This document shows, piece by piece, positions 11,710-23,500 of a DNA stretch of 64,000 nt. Position numbers and translations under genes: made by a program. Source of the stretch: Aphelocoma coerulescens. Lineage: Eukaryota; Chordata; Aves; Passeriformes; Corvidae. Every line of letters starts with the position of its first letter. Within the stretch, counting starts at the first letter, position 1. The DNA is taken from assembly GCF_041296385.1 (NCBI RefSeq), contig NC_091015.1:56858345-56922344 (forward strand), read 5' to 3'. Under the pieces are notes generated by a model, which saw only the letters and a list, made by a program, of their open reading frames with translations, searched no databases and was not told where the DNA came from.

Positions 11710-14289
11710 CTGGTTCACTTCCTATAAGTGACTTGGTGACCTCTGGAGTGCGTGTGTTTGCAGTTTGAGTGGCAGGCTGTCGGCACAAGAGCTCGCCCTA
11801 CTAATACCTACAGAGCACACAGCCCTCAGGAAAGGGGAACTTAGCCCGTGTTTTCATCTTACTACAAATGGTTGAGACAGGCTGCTCTGTTGGACTGTGC
11901 TCCTCGGAAACTGTGCTGAAAGGATATCCTTCACTCCCGTGGGCTCAGTCTGGCAGGCAGCAGTCCCTGAAGAGAACTGCTTTGCTTGCTCAACACTGTA
12001 CTGCAGCTGAAAGGGAGACTGGAACTCCAGGTGTCAAACAAGACCCAAATGCAGCTGGCAAAACCTGTCTGAAAACAACCCATGAGTTAGCATGGCTTTT
12101 TAGTGAGGGGAAAGTCATCAGTAGGATTTGCTCTTCTCCTGAAAAATCATCTTTAATAAAACACTGGTAGCAAGTAGAAGACCATCTTCTGCCGAGCTTG
12201 TAATCTTCTCCAGAGCAGAACAGTCCTTGAAGAACACGACATATTAGTCCAGGAACTCTCTGCCTATTGGAATCACCATGAGACAAATCTGCCTTTCCTC
12301 ATGGCTAAAACACAACAGCAAATCCTTCTCTTTTGATCCTGAATCAGGACAGACCTTATAATTTTCCTGTTAGTAGGGGAATGGGTCTAGGATCACATTT
12401 CAGCTGTTAGTAGCCCTAACGACTATTTATCTACTATCTGCCTGTGGTTCCAGGGTTAACAGCACGCCACTTGTACATTCATGCTTTGGAAAAAATCACA
12501 CATATCCATGTTCACTATTATTTTAAATTATTGTTTATCTAAAAACAGGCAACCCATTGTTAGCAAACAGAAATGGTGAAGAGAAGCGAGTAATTCTTAC
12601 AACCCAGCTGCATTCTGAATTCCTTTTCTTTAAAAGGTCAGAATAGCCTGAGGAGTAACAAACAGAGTCTGTACGATGTCCTGAAGTGTTCCCTGGAGAA
12701 AAGTGAGCCGTCCTTCCTGCCTAGTGTATGAGGAGGATGCACAAAGCAATGGTCAAGTAGGCTCTTGTCCAAGATACTCAGATCTTCTGCCCAGTAAAGG
12801 TACCACAGATGGGAAGGCTGAAAAGAAAGGTGTAGCAAAAATACTGTTCTGCAGATGCCTCTAGTTTTTCACAGGCTGTGGAGGCCACATGAAACCATCA
12901 GAAAAATTGTTTACTTCTCAACACTCTGAGAAACTCTCTGGTGGTGGATATCCATGCCACATAATGAGAGAGACAGACTTCAGAGACTCAGTGAGTGCAT
13001 CAAGGCTGTGCTGGGGGATGTGGGAGCCTTAGCAGAAGACAGCTTTTCTCCTTGGGAGAAGGCGAGAGTCTTAATGCCTGAACTTTAAAGGAGATGTAAA
13101 GCTGCTCTTTGGACTGCTCCTGACACAGAGGACCCAGTGGAGGAAGCTGAGCAATGGGGGGACCACACCAAAGGAAGAAGCTGGCTAGAAAGAGATGTCT
13201 CAGAAACTCCTATGGCTGCTCCAGATGTTCTCAGATGTTGGGATATAGGCAGAGGATACAGAGCTTCAGCTCCTTCTCTGCACCAGGAAATGTCGGCAGG
13301 CTGGGATAGGACCTGCATTTTCCATGTCCTAGTGGATCTCACGTCTCATTTCACCTGGTGTACATAACCACAGCTATGGAGACCATCCTCAGGTGACCAA
13401 GTGTCTGATCCCAAGGGGTTCTGGGAGTGGGCCAGCACTTTCAGGTTAGGTCGTTTTCTCCAAATATTTTATCGATACCCACACAAACATCCTCAGCAGC
13501 CCAACACTGTTTTTTTGGGTGCATTTCACTGATTCCTAGTACAAATCTCTGAGCAATATTTTTAGAATTACTTTTCTCTCCTGACTTCCTCATTAAAATC
13601 ACGTCATAAAAGTTGTATATTTCTCTTAAAGCCATAACAATAAATTATCAATATTTCTCATCTCATATGTAATACCCTGCCTGCTTTCCATTCTTTCCAC
13701 AGCTTATGCTCAGCTGCCTGCCTCCTATTTGCGTTTGTGCAAGATTGCAATTTTTTTTGCAGTAAACTAAGCAGTAATAAATTCCAGAGGCCTTTGCTGT
13801 CTGTCCCCACTGCTCAGCTTCCTCTGGCTCTCAATTACATTATTCTGTCTTGTAGGGACACAGGAACTGCCATCACTGGCTCAGACCCATTCAACAGTGG
13901 GCTATATCTTACCTCCAACACTTGATTATCCTGCATTTGTAGGAAGCATCCCTAGAAGAAATATGTTTACTTTTCTTGATGTTACTCTTATGGACTTGGA
14001 CATTGCAAAAAATCTCATCTTTAGGTGTCATTCCTCTAAATATCCCCAGAAAGCCATTGCAGCTGAAAAGTCTTAAAATGATGGGAGTCCCACCTTTGCT
14101 TTCAGTCCCTTCTGCTTCTTGTTCTCTGCCCCTGAGTGTTGTAGTGCTAAGTTTGTTGTAGTGCTAGGTTTAGTTTAGCAAGCTGCAGCTTTCCCTGGGA
14201 GCTCAGAGGGGCTTCTTAAGGCAGGGCAGCCATTCTGCTTTCCCGTAGTCCTTTTCAGATGGCTCCACTGTTTTGCTCTGGCCAGCTAT
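11710..14289. other. Non-coding stretch with a 17-bp tandem duplication
   Basis: No gene is supported; overlapping short frames occur on both strands. At 14138-14154 and 14155-14171 a 17-bp unit (GTTGTAGTGCTAAGTTT) is repeated once with a single A-to-G difference, a recent-looking direct duplication. Otherwise this is unique sequence. Confidence 0.6.
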
Positions 14290-14990
14290 CAGCTCTACAA
14301 CACAGTGACGGCAAAGGAGGCGAGAAGGGTCCCTCTACGAGGGCTTTAGAGGATCTTTAATCTTACATCTTGCCCCAGTGACCCCCAGAGGCAGAGAGCC
14401 CTGGTGATCCAGGCGCAGGAGGGTTTTGTCAGATTGCAGGGGGGTACATGGGTGGAGTTGGGGTACAGGAACCAATAGGGAGAGCCCAAGGGAGTGGCCA
14501 GGGCTAGGGGCAGGGAAGTTGAGGGGGACAATGTGAAAGGCATTTAATAAATGAATCAGTGTGAAATACAACACTACACCTGAGTCTAAAGGAGCCCAGC
14601 TGCTCACAAGGACGGTGACATCGCATAAGCTATGTCAACAAAGCAGCCATGGCTGATATAAACAGCTTTCCCAAAGTGAGCAAGTCTCAGTCAGCTGGAT
14701 CCGAATACAAAGAACAAAACCACCCGGTGATGCAAAGTTATGTTAGATACCAATCTTGTGCCCTTTTCCTCCGTGCTACACACAGCTCTGCACAGTGCAC
14801 CAAATTCCCAGCTGCACCGTCTCCCACCACCGAGGCCCTTGCAGCCCATCTCCTCCTGCTGTGGGACCAGGAAGGGCAGGAGCAGACTTGGGGCGTCGGT
14901 GGGTGTGGGGAAAGCACATTGAGTATTTCTGCCCATCACTAGTCCTTGTATTAGTATATTCAAGCAAGAACAGCCTTATATGAGTTGGGG
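14290..14990 (-). repeat. Candidate decayed ERV LTR
   Basis: This block is more GC-rich than its surroundings and rich in TG/CA pairs where CpG sites could have decayed. Near its left end the plus strand reads GAGGGCTTTAGAGGATC; an undecayed form would give an AATAAAGCCC-type signal on the minus strand, which suggests a minus-strand LTR. The stretch GGACGGTGACATCGCATAAG and the following CCACCCGGTGATGCAAAG look to me like old retroviral-type repeat sequence of birds. That is memory, not a computed match. No clear TG...CA ends, target-site duplication or internal gene were found. Confidence 0.3.
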
Positions 14991-16655
14991 GTGGGGGTCC
15001 TGTAACTTGCCACCCCTGTATGTCAAAACTCTTGACTTTAAAGCTCTGGCACTAGCACCTTGTCTCCTGCTACTCTTTCGAGTATTACTCTGTGCCACTG
15101 CAACTTTACGGAGCTAAGAGGAATAAGGAAAGTGTGAATACCAGGAGTCAAGCATAAAGTGCAAAGCTGTAACCCTCACAGGGCACCATAACCCTGCAAC
15201 ATTGTCAAGATGCCATGGGTTCATGCCTAGCAAATCAGCCTGACATCTGCATGATCACTGGACTGGGGCCGTACCTCCCCTGGTTTGCTCCCTGCCCCAA
15301 ATTCTCTTAATTCCCAAACCCCTGTTCCCACCTAAACAGGCAGTACTCAGCCTAGCCACACTATGTCTGGTGACTGCCAATAACATGCTCTCAGAGGCTG
15401 ACAGGGTTTCTGACACTTGTTCTCTTATGCCCCTGTTCCCAAGCAGAAATCCATGCTTTAGCACCCAAACATGAGTCAATACAATGTATAAAACAAGTCC
15501 TGAAACTCATTCATAAAACCACAAAAAAATTACGAAAGCAGTCCACATCCTCTACAACTCTGAATACAGTAGTGCAGAGGAAGGCACTTCCATCCCTGTT
15601 AGAGAGGATGATGTTCAGAATCATGTGCTGCAACAGGCTAGTAATATTTCGAGGGAAGTGGCAGCAGCTCCACCAGTGAAATACTTCAGAGCGAGGCTCA
15701 CTGAAGTCCCATTAGGGATACCCTGTAACCAGTCTGACACTGGTGTAGTGGCTTCAGTACCCCACTCTAAGCAAGGGAGCTTGGGCTGTGCCTGCAATGA
15801 AGAGAGAGAAAGAGACAGAAGCCCTTTAGGGCCAGCCAACTGAGACCCACCTGCTGATAAAATTCCCTCTGACAGAAGTCCTCTGACCACAGCCTGGCTA
15901 GGGAGCCACGCTTGCCACTGGCACAGAGCCCACCCCACGCTTGGCCAGCCAGGGACATGCTTCTCCTGCTGCTGCGCCTGTGGAGGAGTGAGAAAGAAAG
16001 CATGCCAAGTCATGACTCATTAAAGAAAAAACTTGGTGAATATCAACATTAGGGAAGCCTCTGACACTGGAAAGGACTCGGTCATGGCCAAGTTGATTTA
16101 TCACACAATACAGTTGTTTTATAGCTGCTGTTTCACCCACTCATTAGAACCTGCGTGAACTGATGCTTCATGGTTTGAAGTGTTGGTGTGTATTTTTTTC
16201 CCCCTTACAATTCCGTTTGTTTGAGAATCTTGTGATTTTTCAGTTTTTTTCTTCCTGATAAAAGTGTGTGTCTATAACATGGGCTATTACACCCCTTGAA
16301 GAAACTATCATCACCTTGACTGCAGTCTCATCCACATTTAAAATTCTTTAAATAAAACCAAACAAAAAACCCCCAAACCACTGCTTTTCCTCCCTTCGCT
16401 TCTGTTTTCTGAAGAAGCATACTCATTTGTTTTTTCTGCTGAAAACAAGGAATGCAGGGGATCTTAGTCAATGTCTTTCTTTTTTTTCCAACCCAAACTG
16501 CCTCAGTCTATTTGCTGAAGTGCTTGGCAGCAACAGTTGCTTGAAAATTAGACAATTTGTAAAAGAAGAAATTATCTGTTCTGCTTGCTACTCCACTGGG
16601 ATTCAGAACATTCCCTGCTCTTCAGTGGGTTATGTCTTTTTGCATGAAATAACTC
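14991..16655. other. Non-coding stretch, no gene seen
   Basis: The minus-strand frame at 15621-16013 (130 codons) is the longest here and has no recognisable domain; antisense frames overlap it. An A/C-rich patch lies near 16345-16382. No repeat family was recognised. Confidence 0.55.
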
Positions 16656-16676
16656 AAAAAAAAAAAAAAAAAAAAA
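16656..16676. repeat. A21 homopolymer plus A-rich flank
   Basis: There are 21 consecutive A, followed to about 16700 by CAAACAAAAGAAAAAAAG. It could be the tail of an old retroposed copy, but nothing upstream is recognisable as a source transcript. The frame at 16427-16825 reads it as poly-K and is not a gene. Confidence 0.8.
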
Positions 16677-16700
16677 CAAACAAAAGAAAAAAAGAGGAGG

Positions 16701-19700
16701 AAACTAAAGTGTTGTTTACCAGGTGTTGTTCCGAAGAGCTGGGCAATCAAATCAACTTGGATTCCAAAAAGTGCTGCAGGAATGTCCACTGTGAAAGAGC
16801 CTTGAGCATGTCAACCTGCCTCTGACACATGTATGGAGGCAAGCATTAACGTCACATAGGAGCGGTATTTTTACGGCAAAGTAGCAGCAGTCCTCTGAGC
16901 CTTTTGCACTCTATACTTCAAAAAAATCAATTTTCTTTGCAAAGTGGTAGAAACCACTCCCCCTCCCCTTGAGTTTTTGTCTGTGGTGGATTTAGCTCTG
17001 CCTTTGTTCCTTGAATAGAAACCCCTGACTTCAAGCACACAGCAGTGGAAAGGAAAGACCTTTGAAATACCAGCCCACAGCGCCCTTGAACAGCACTGAT
17101 GGATCATGGCAAGCCTACAGCAAAAGACCTCTCTTCACATTCCCTTGCCCTTTGGGAGCACCTCTCCTCAGCAAAGCTGGGTGCTTTTCAAGGGCTAATT
17201 AAGGCTGCAATTCCCCCTGCAAGGCAGATGAAGGTCACTTGGGAAGAAGGGCATGCTACTTGTTTACTTGTCACAAACAGCTTTTTGTACAAAATTCTTC
17301 TTTCTTTGGTTACTTATTTGCAGAAGTATCCCAGTTTCTTGTGGTTTTAAATTCATCTTGTTTTATTCCCCCACACCTTTTAAAAACTTTTTTTTTTCTC
17401 CTTTCTGCTCACTAGTTATGTCTGACAGGTGCCAGCCAATATCTGGGTTATGCACAGCTCCTGCCACAGTTTCTACCTTCTAAGGAGCCATGTAGTGACA
17501 CACAGAAAATAACACTGTTCTGCAGCCTGAACTTTGGGTGGAAACTTAGTCTAAAAGAAGAAAGGAAATAGTCAGACGTTAGGATCTTCACATATTTGGG
17601 CTCCTGGCTTTCAAAGGCAGCTGTTTGGTTTTGATTGTTGAGCATGTCATACCCTTTCTGACCCATACCTTCAAAAAGCGCAGAGCTCCCAACTGCTAGA
17701 AAAATCATGCACCTGCATAGCAGCCCGAGCTCTGGGCACAAACACTTTGACAGCCTCAGCATCAGATGTTATTTTTAAAAATCTCTATCTTCATGTGTAC
17801 CACATACCAGAAAGGAGATTCATGTGGTCAGAATTGAATGAGCTCGCCTGAAGCCCAGGGATAGGTCTGAGCATGGGGTTATTCTCACCTCTTCCCTGCA
17901 GTGAACGTACCTCTGCCAGCAGCTGCTGTTTAAAAGCAGCATCCCAGACTTTCCCACCTGGAAGCCACACAGGCCAGTTCAATTGTTTAATTAAAATGGC
18001 TTTAATGACCAAATGGTTTATGGTGGGCTTTTTTTATTTCTCCTTTGTTGCAAAGGTTCATTTTGCACACAAGGAAAAAGTTCTGAAAGGTTTCAAATAA
18101 ACTCTAGTTGAAGCCATATGGGAAATGTTAAATGACATGTCAAAATATCACTCCTGTTCACTTAAGAAAAGCCAGTTTGTGCTTTAATTTCCTCTATGCC
18201 TTAAACCTCTTTCATGATCAGTTTTCCTCAGTGTCCAGAGCCTTCCACATTTTGACTGCATTTCATATTAACTGCAAAATACTACAGGACAAGATCATGG
18301 GTTGCCCTCTGCTCTGTTATATGCTTTTTTTTTCATTCAGCTCTCAGATAACCAAACATCTATGAACTGCAAGCACTACATTTTAAAAACAGTTTGCAAA
18401 AAAATGTCAGTGACAGGACACAGCTGGTTGTAATTTAATGACTACAGAGTATTAAGAATAGAAACAATTTCAGAATGCACCAAAATAGCTAGAAATATAA
18501 GACCCTTGGCTGACTTAAAGCCTAGCAGTCTCTGTGTGACTATGTGAGGGGGATGATTAGAGCAGCTCTCTGAGATCCTTTAATTCCAACAAGCAATTGG
18601 CAACCACGCTTTAACCTGCTGATGCAAAGTCCTCTTGGCTTTGCCTTTTATCCTGGCTTTTAAGATAGATCTACCCAAGACCTGGCTCACATATGCTCTA
18701 CTCCGAGTTTATTTCCTGTAGGGTTTTATTACTGTCAATTGCTGTTGCTGCTGCTTCAGAGGCAAATTCAGATATTAAACGCAGTTGGTTTTAGCTTTGA
18801 AGCTGAACAAAGCTCTATGCAGATGTTTGACAGGAAAGAGAGTCTTGGATTCCTAACAGTTTTCATTTCTGATGGCTAAGGAAGTTTGTGAACAAATATG
18901 AATGATGCAAATGGAATACACAAGGGACAGAAAACCACAGGACAATTCCCTTGGTACTCAAGACTGATATATATACATCCTTTTTTTGACTTAAGCTTTT
19001 CCAGTAAATATTTCAAATTCCATATTAAAAAAAACTTCACAAATATAAGGCTTTGAATACTGAATTTATCTCAGTACTTTCCCTGTTGTTTGCACGCATT
19101 ACTTTTTCCAAGAGCACAAAGGAAAAGGGCTAAAACACCCCAAAAAACTCCCAAACCCCAAATCCTTTCCTAACTGGTAATGAACTTCAGCCTTTCTAGC
19201 CTTTAGCTGTACACGTTCTGAGTATCAGCCTCTTAGGAAGGTATGGTGTTCCCTTCAAAAATCCCCACTTATCTCTGAGACAAACCTCCTACCAGTCACA
19301 GCTGACAGGAGTAAGGGTGTAAAGTCCTTCCTCCTCCACTGCACAAAATTTGCCCCAGAGGAGTACAAATAGCCACATCCTTTTCCAGGGTAGAGTATCA
19401 AAATGGAACTCTGGGGACAGCAAAGTTAGTTTGGTTTGTGTGAACAGGGCACAGTCACCATCCTAATCTGGAGTCCCTGGCTATAAACATGTGCAAAGAC
19501 ACAGCCCAGGGACAGCTGCACATCAGTGTATGCAGGCTGCACAAGGCAAAGCATTTGGTGACCAGCCTTTTGTTTCTGATAGTTTGAAAGGATGACTTTT
19601 ACAGCCAGTTTTGTTTTGTTCTCTTAGCCTTGAGTACTTCCTGTACATCTTCTTCCCTCAGGTACTCAAACCATGAGTGAATAAGGGTAAACCATGGTGA

Positions 19701-20523
19701 TGATTTTCTGTGTAAGAGGGAGTGGGACAGGTAAGAAATACATCAGGGCTCCCTCATTTGTGAAGAATCCTAGAATGTTCTCTGGTCTTACCCATGGATC
19801 AAGGTGAGCAGCTCCAGGGCAATCCACATCACACTGAAAAATGGACAAGTTGCTGGGGCTGGAAGTTGGGCCAGAGACACAAATGTTTGTAAAAGGTGTT
19901 TTATGGGCCAGAGGAAAGGAAAAAGGAAAAAATGTTTTTCCAAAAGGAAAAACACTAGTGGAAATAAACAACAACAACAACAAAAAAATCATTATTACTT
20001 CTACTTTACTGACCTTTCTTTGATGAAAAATATGTGCATTGCACAGCTGTACAAAAAAAAAGTAAGTTTTTTTGTATGTATATAAAAAACTGATCTATGA
20101 GCAATTTTATGGCAGAATGAAATGCTTTATGCCATTTGTTTCTCAGTGACCTGTCCTGGTGATGTCAGTGCCACCATGGAGCACAGCAGACTCTGCCAAG
20201 CTAGAATCTAACTTTGCTTTCCTCAGAAGAGCCACTAGCTAGAATGTCCACCTTGATTTTTTCCTGTCAGATCATTTTTCAAAATTTGTTTGTACCCAGG
20301 ATATATTTACCAACTCCTGTAATTTTCTGAAGCCTGCAGCTTATGAAGTGACGCTTTTGTCTGCATAGAAACGATCTTCTTGTGGTCCTCTGTGAACTTG
20401 GCAGCAAGACATGCCTAGAGATGGCCAAGCAGAAAGGGATGCAGCTCAAGGGGGCCCAAGTACAGGCCAGGTCATGTTGTTTGGGAAATTAGTGGGGGCA
20501 GAGCAGGTGAGGGTGGATAATTA
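16701..20523. other. Non-coding stretch, no gene seen
   Basis: This is unique AT-leaning sequence. Minor simple repeats are T runs near 17387-17398 and a short CAA run at 19969-19983. No recognised gene, RNA or transposon is present. Confidence 0.6.
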
Positions 20524-20582
20524 TGAAGAGAAACAGTGAGAGGGAAAGACAAAGAGGGTAAGAGAGATAACAAAGAGAAGTA
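20524..20582 (+). repeat. GA-rich low-complexity tract
   Basis: The plus strand is mostly purine here (GAAGAGAAACAGTGAGAGGG and similar words). It is imperfect, with no fixed unit, and is probably an old degenerate GA microsatellite. Confidence 0.6.
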
Positions 20583-23500
20583 CATTGAAATTGAGATCAA
20601 GTCATGCTGAGGAAGCAGATGGAGGTAAAAGCCAGCAGGGCCAGGTCTGAAAATACCAAGTAAAAAAAATGTAGAAAGACCTCTGAATACTTAGAAGGCT
20701 CACTATAAAAAGTGATCATAGAAGTGAGCTCTCACCTCCTGAACTCTGGTCCATGGATAGACTATCAATAAATCTGACAGAATTTTTATTGGTTTCAATG
20801 GTATTAATCTTTCTAGTTCAAAAAAGCATCCAACAGTGTCTTTTACCTTCACTCTTCTAAAGTGTTGATTCTTTGGGATTAATAGATGAATTTCTGGAAA
20901 AAGAACTCCTGAGCTCCTGGAAAAGGACTTTTGGACTTCTAATTTGCTGATGGACTTTTGGAAAGACTTACCAGCTATATCTCTGCATTTTTCAGGGGGA
21001 TAAGGCCTGGCATAGCTCCGGAAGCATGGCTAATGAACAGCGACCAATGGGGGTTCCTGTCCTACAGTCTTTGACCTATGGCCAGAGCAGGAGTGAGAGT
21101 GTCAGAGGCATGTTTATTTTTTACACCTTCTGAAATTTGCAAAGATGGCCCTCTATTCTGGAAAGCAATTGTCCTCTTCTCTGAGTTCCTGCTGTTCTCA
21201 GTGACAAACTTTCAAAGGAGTCTAAAGATATCTGAATTGAAATTTTGAAGTGTGTGACTGGGCTAGTTATATATAAAATATATGTGAGATTTCTTAGTCC
21301 ACTGTTGCCCTGCTGAGCTAGGGAGTTTTCAGCTATATGATATTGTTCATGCTCTCAAGAACTTAGGTCTCTATAAAGAAGAGAGGCAAATTCAGAGAGG
21401 TTCTTTGGGTTTCAGATTTCTCCTCCCGAAGAGAAAACTAAGCTCCAGTTCATCTCCCTGAGCCCTACAGGTGACAACAGCAGTGCCAGCTGTACCAAAT
21501 CCAGCTATCCTCCCTCTCACGTTTCTCTTGTGCGCATTTCCAGTCCAACAGAAGCCTCTCAGAATAAGGCTACATTTTGCCCCGGGTGGAAGGAGAATCT
21601 GGGGGGACCACCAGAGGTGGTGCGAGGCATCAACCAAAAATGTAGTGCTGATATTTGCTGAGCCAGGGTGTAAATGTACATGGAGGAGGCAAAGCCCTTG
21701 CAGAGGCCCACGAATAGTCCCTGCCTTGGGCAATGATGGTCTTCAGCCTCCTGAGTCCCAGTGAGCAGTGCTGAGGCTAATGTATGGTGATCTCAAGTCA
21801 TATCGCCTGCATAGTACGAGCCAGTGTTGTGGCAGGATGTTTCTGTAAGGAGCTGGGATAACAGGGCGGTAAAAGAGTGCATAAAAAGACACATTATGCT
21901 AAAGTGGATGGAGCAAAGTGCTGCAATGAGGCAATGGCCCATAAAAATAATGTCATTTGCCAGTCCAGAGTCATTTCCAGGGCTGTAAAATTATTTGCTG
22001 GAAAGAGTCAGAGTGGGCTGCTGGCTCAGAGCAGTTCCTGCACCAGGCTGGCAATCCATCCTCAGCTCTGACCAGTGAGGCAAAAGCAATTGCTGTCAGC
22101 CCCTGCTTTGGCCGGAGGCTGTGGGCCTGGGAAGCAAACCTGGCAAACACAAAGAAAACAGGAAGCCTTAGGGTATTTGGACTGGTCTTAATTTTTCAAG
22201 GTGAGATTTTTCTTTTCCTAGAAATTCCTTAATATGCTGATTTCTCCTACTGGATATTACAAAAGTGTGGTCATATTGTTCTTCTCCTGCTTCATGAGTG
22301 GAAAAGAAAACATTCTCTCATTTTCCTCAATGGGACTGAAACAATACAGCCTTGTTTGCCTTTGTTTTGGTAGCTCCCATGTTGATGCACTGGCATCTCC
22401 ACTTGTTCCAGCACAGCTGTGGGAATACACACAATCCCTCTCTCTCCGCCGATCAGTGTGTTCTTCACAAGCAGAACTCAAAACAATGTAGGCCCTATGC
22501 TAACAATGGTATTTGTGTGCAAATAGAGGACAAGAGGAAGAACAGGGCAGAGCAGAATGACAAAGTTGCTCTTGCGCAGCAGTGGCTACCTGCTAATTTA
22601 AAAACTCACCCCCCTTCCCCAAATAATACCACATAAATTTGGACCATAAATTATTTGTGAATTTATTTTATTTTGAGTATAAAAATCAAATACCCCATGA
22701 ATCAATCATTCTTATTTATGCAGGAAAGCACAGCTTTGTGGATTTCCCCCATCTGTTCTGCTATATAGAATCAAATTGGGGTTAAATATGCTTTTAGAAT
22801 AATCATTATGGCCTAAATTGAACATGATTTACAGGGAAAATAAAGCCATATGTGTTACATTAATTTCTCATTTTTACTCCGTCCCACTTCCACTTGGTTG
22901 GATACATGTCATGCTCTGTTCCTAAATGGTGTCACTGATGCTGAAAGTAGAAGGTGACACTACATTTTCCAAACTGGGCTCAATCTTTCAGCTGTCTTTC
23001 TAAGAGCAGTGGGAGTGTCCGTAGCTCTCAGAGTTTACAAAGGACATTCTCATTAAAACTGCTGCAAACCGGGAGGAAAATACGAATAAGTTAATCAAAG
23101 CACCACAGAGTAGCACCTAGAGCAAAGGGTGAGAAAAGATGTGGGACTAAGGGAAATGAAGAGCCTCTTGCCCTGGCATGGGGCATCATTAGATAAGCAG
23201 ATCAAAAGGGGTGTTGCACTGAACCTGCAGTGACAGGGGTGTACATCACCCATTGCAAACTACAAGTTAGACTTGCTGAAGGCGGAGAGGTGAGAGTGAG
23301 CAGTGTACCTGGAGGAACATTATCTGCTGGAATAGTTCTTAACTGAAGAATAACAAACTTTTCAGGAAAGATTAAAGCAGCAGGAAGAGTCAACACACAC
23401 TCTTCTACTGCATGTTTACTGGTGAATAAATATGATGTGGAACCCTGTTAGGGCTCTTTTGCAGAGTACTCAGGCAATTTTTAAGCCATGGCATTCTCCA

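Noticed and set aside
15621..16013. 130-codon minus-strand frame
   Set aside because: No similarity to any family I know, with plus-strand and minus-strand frames overlapping it.
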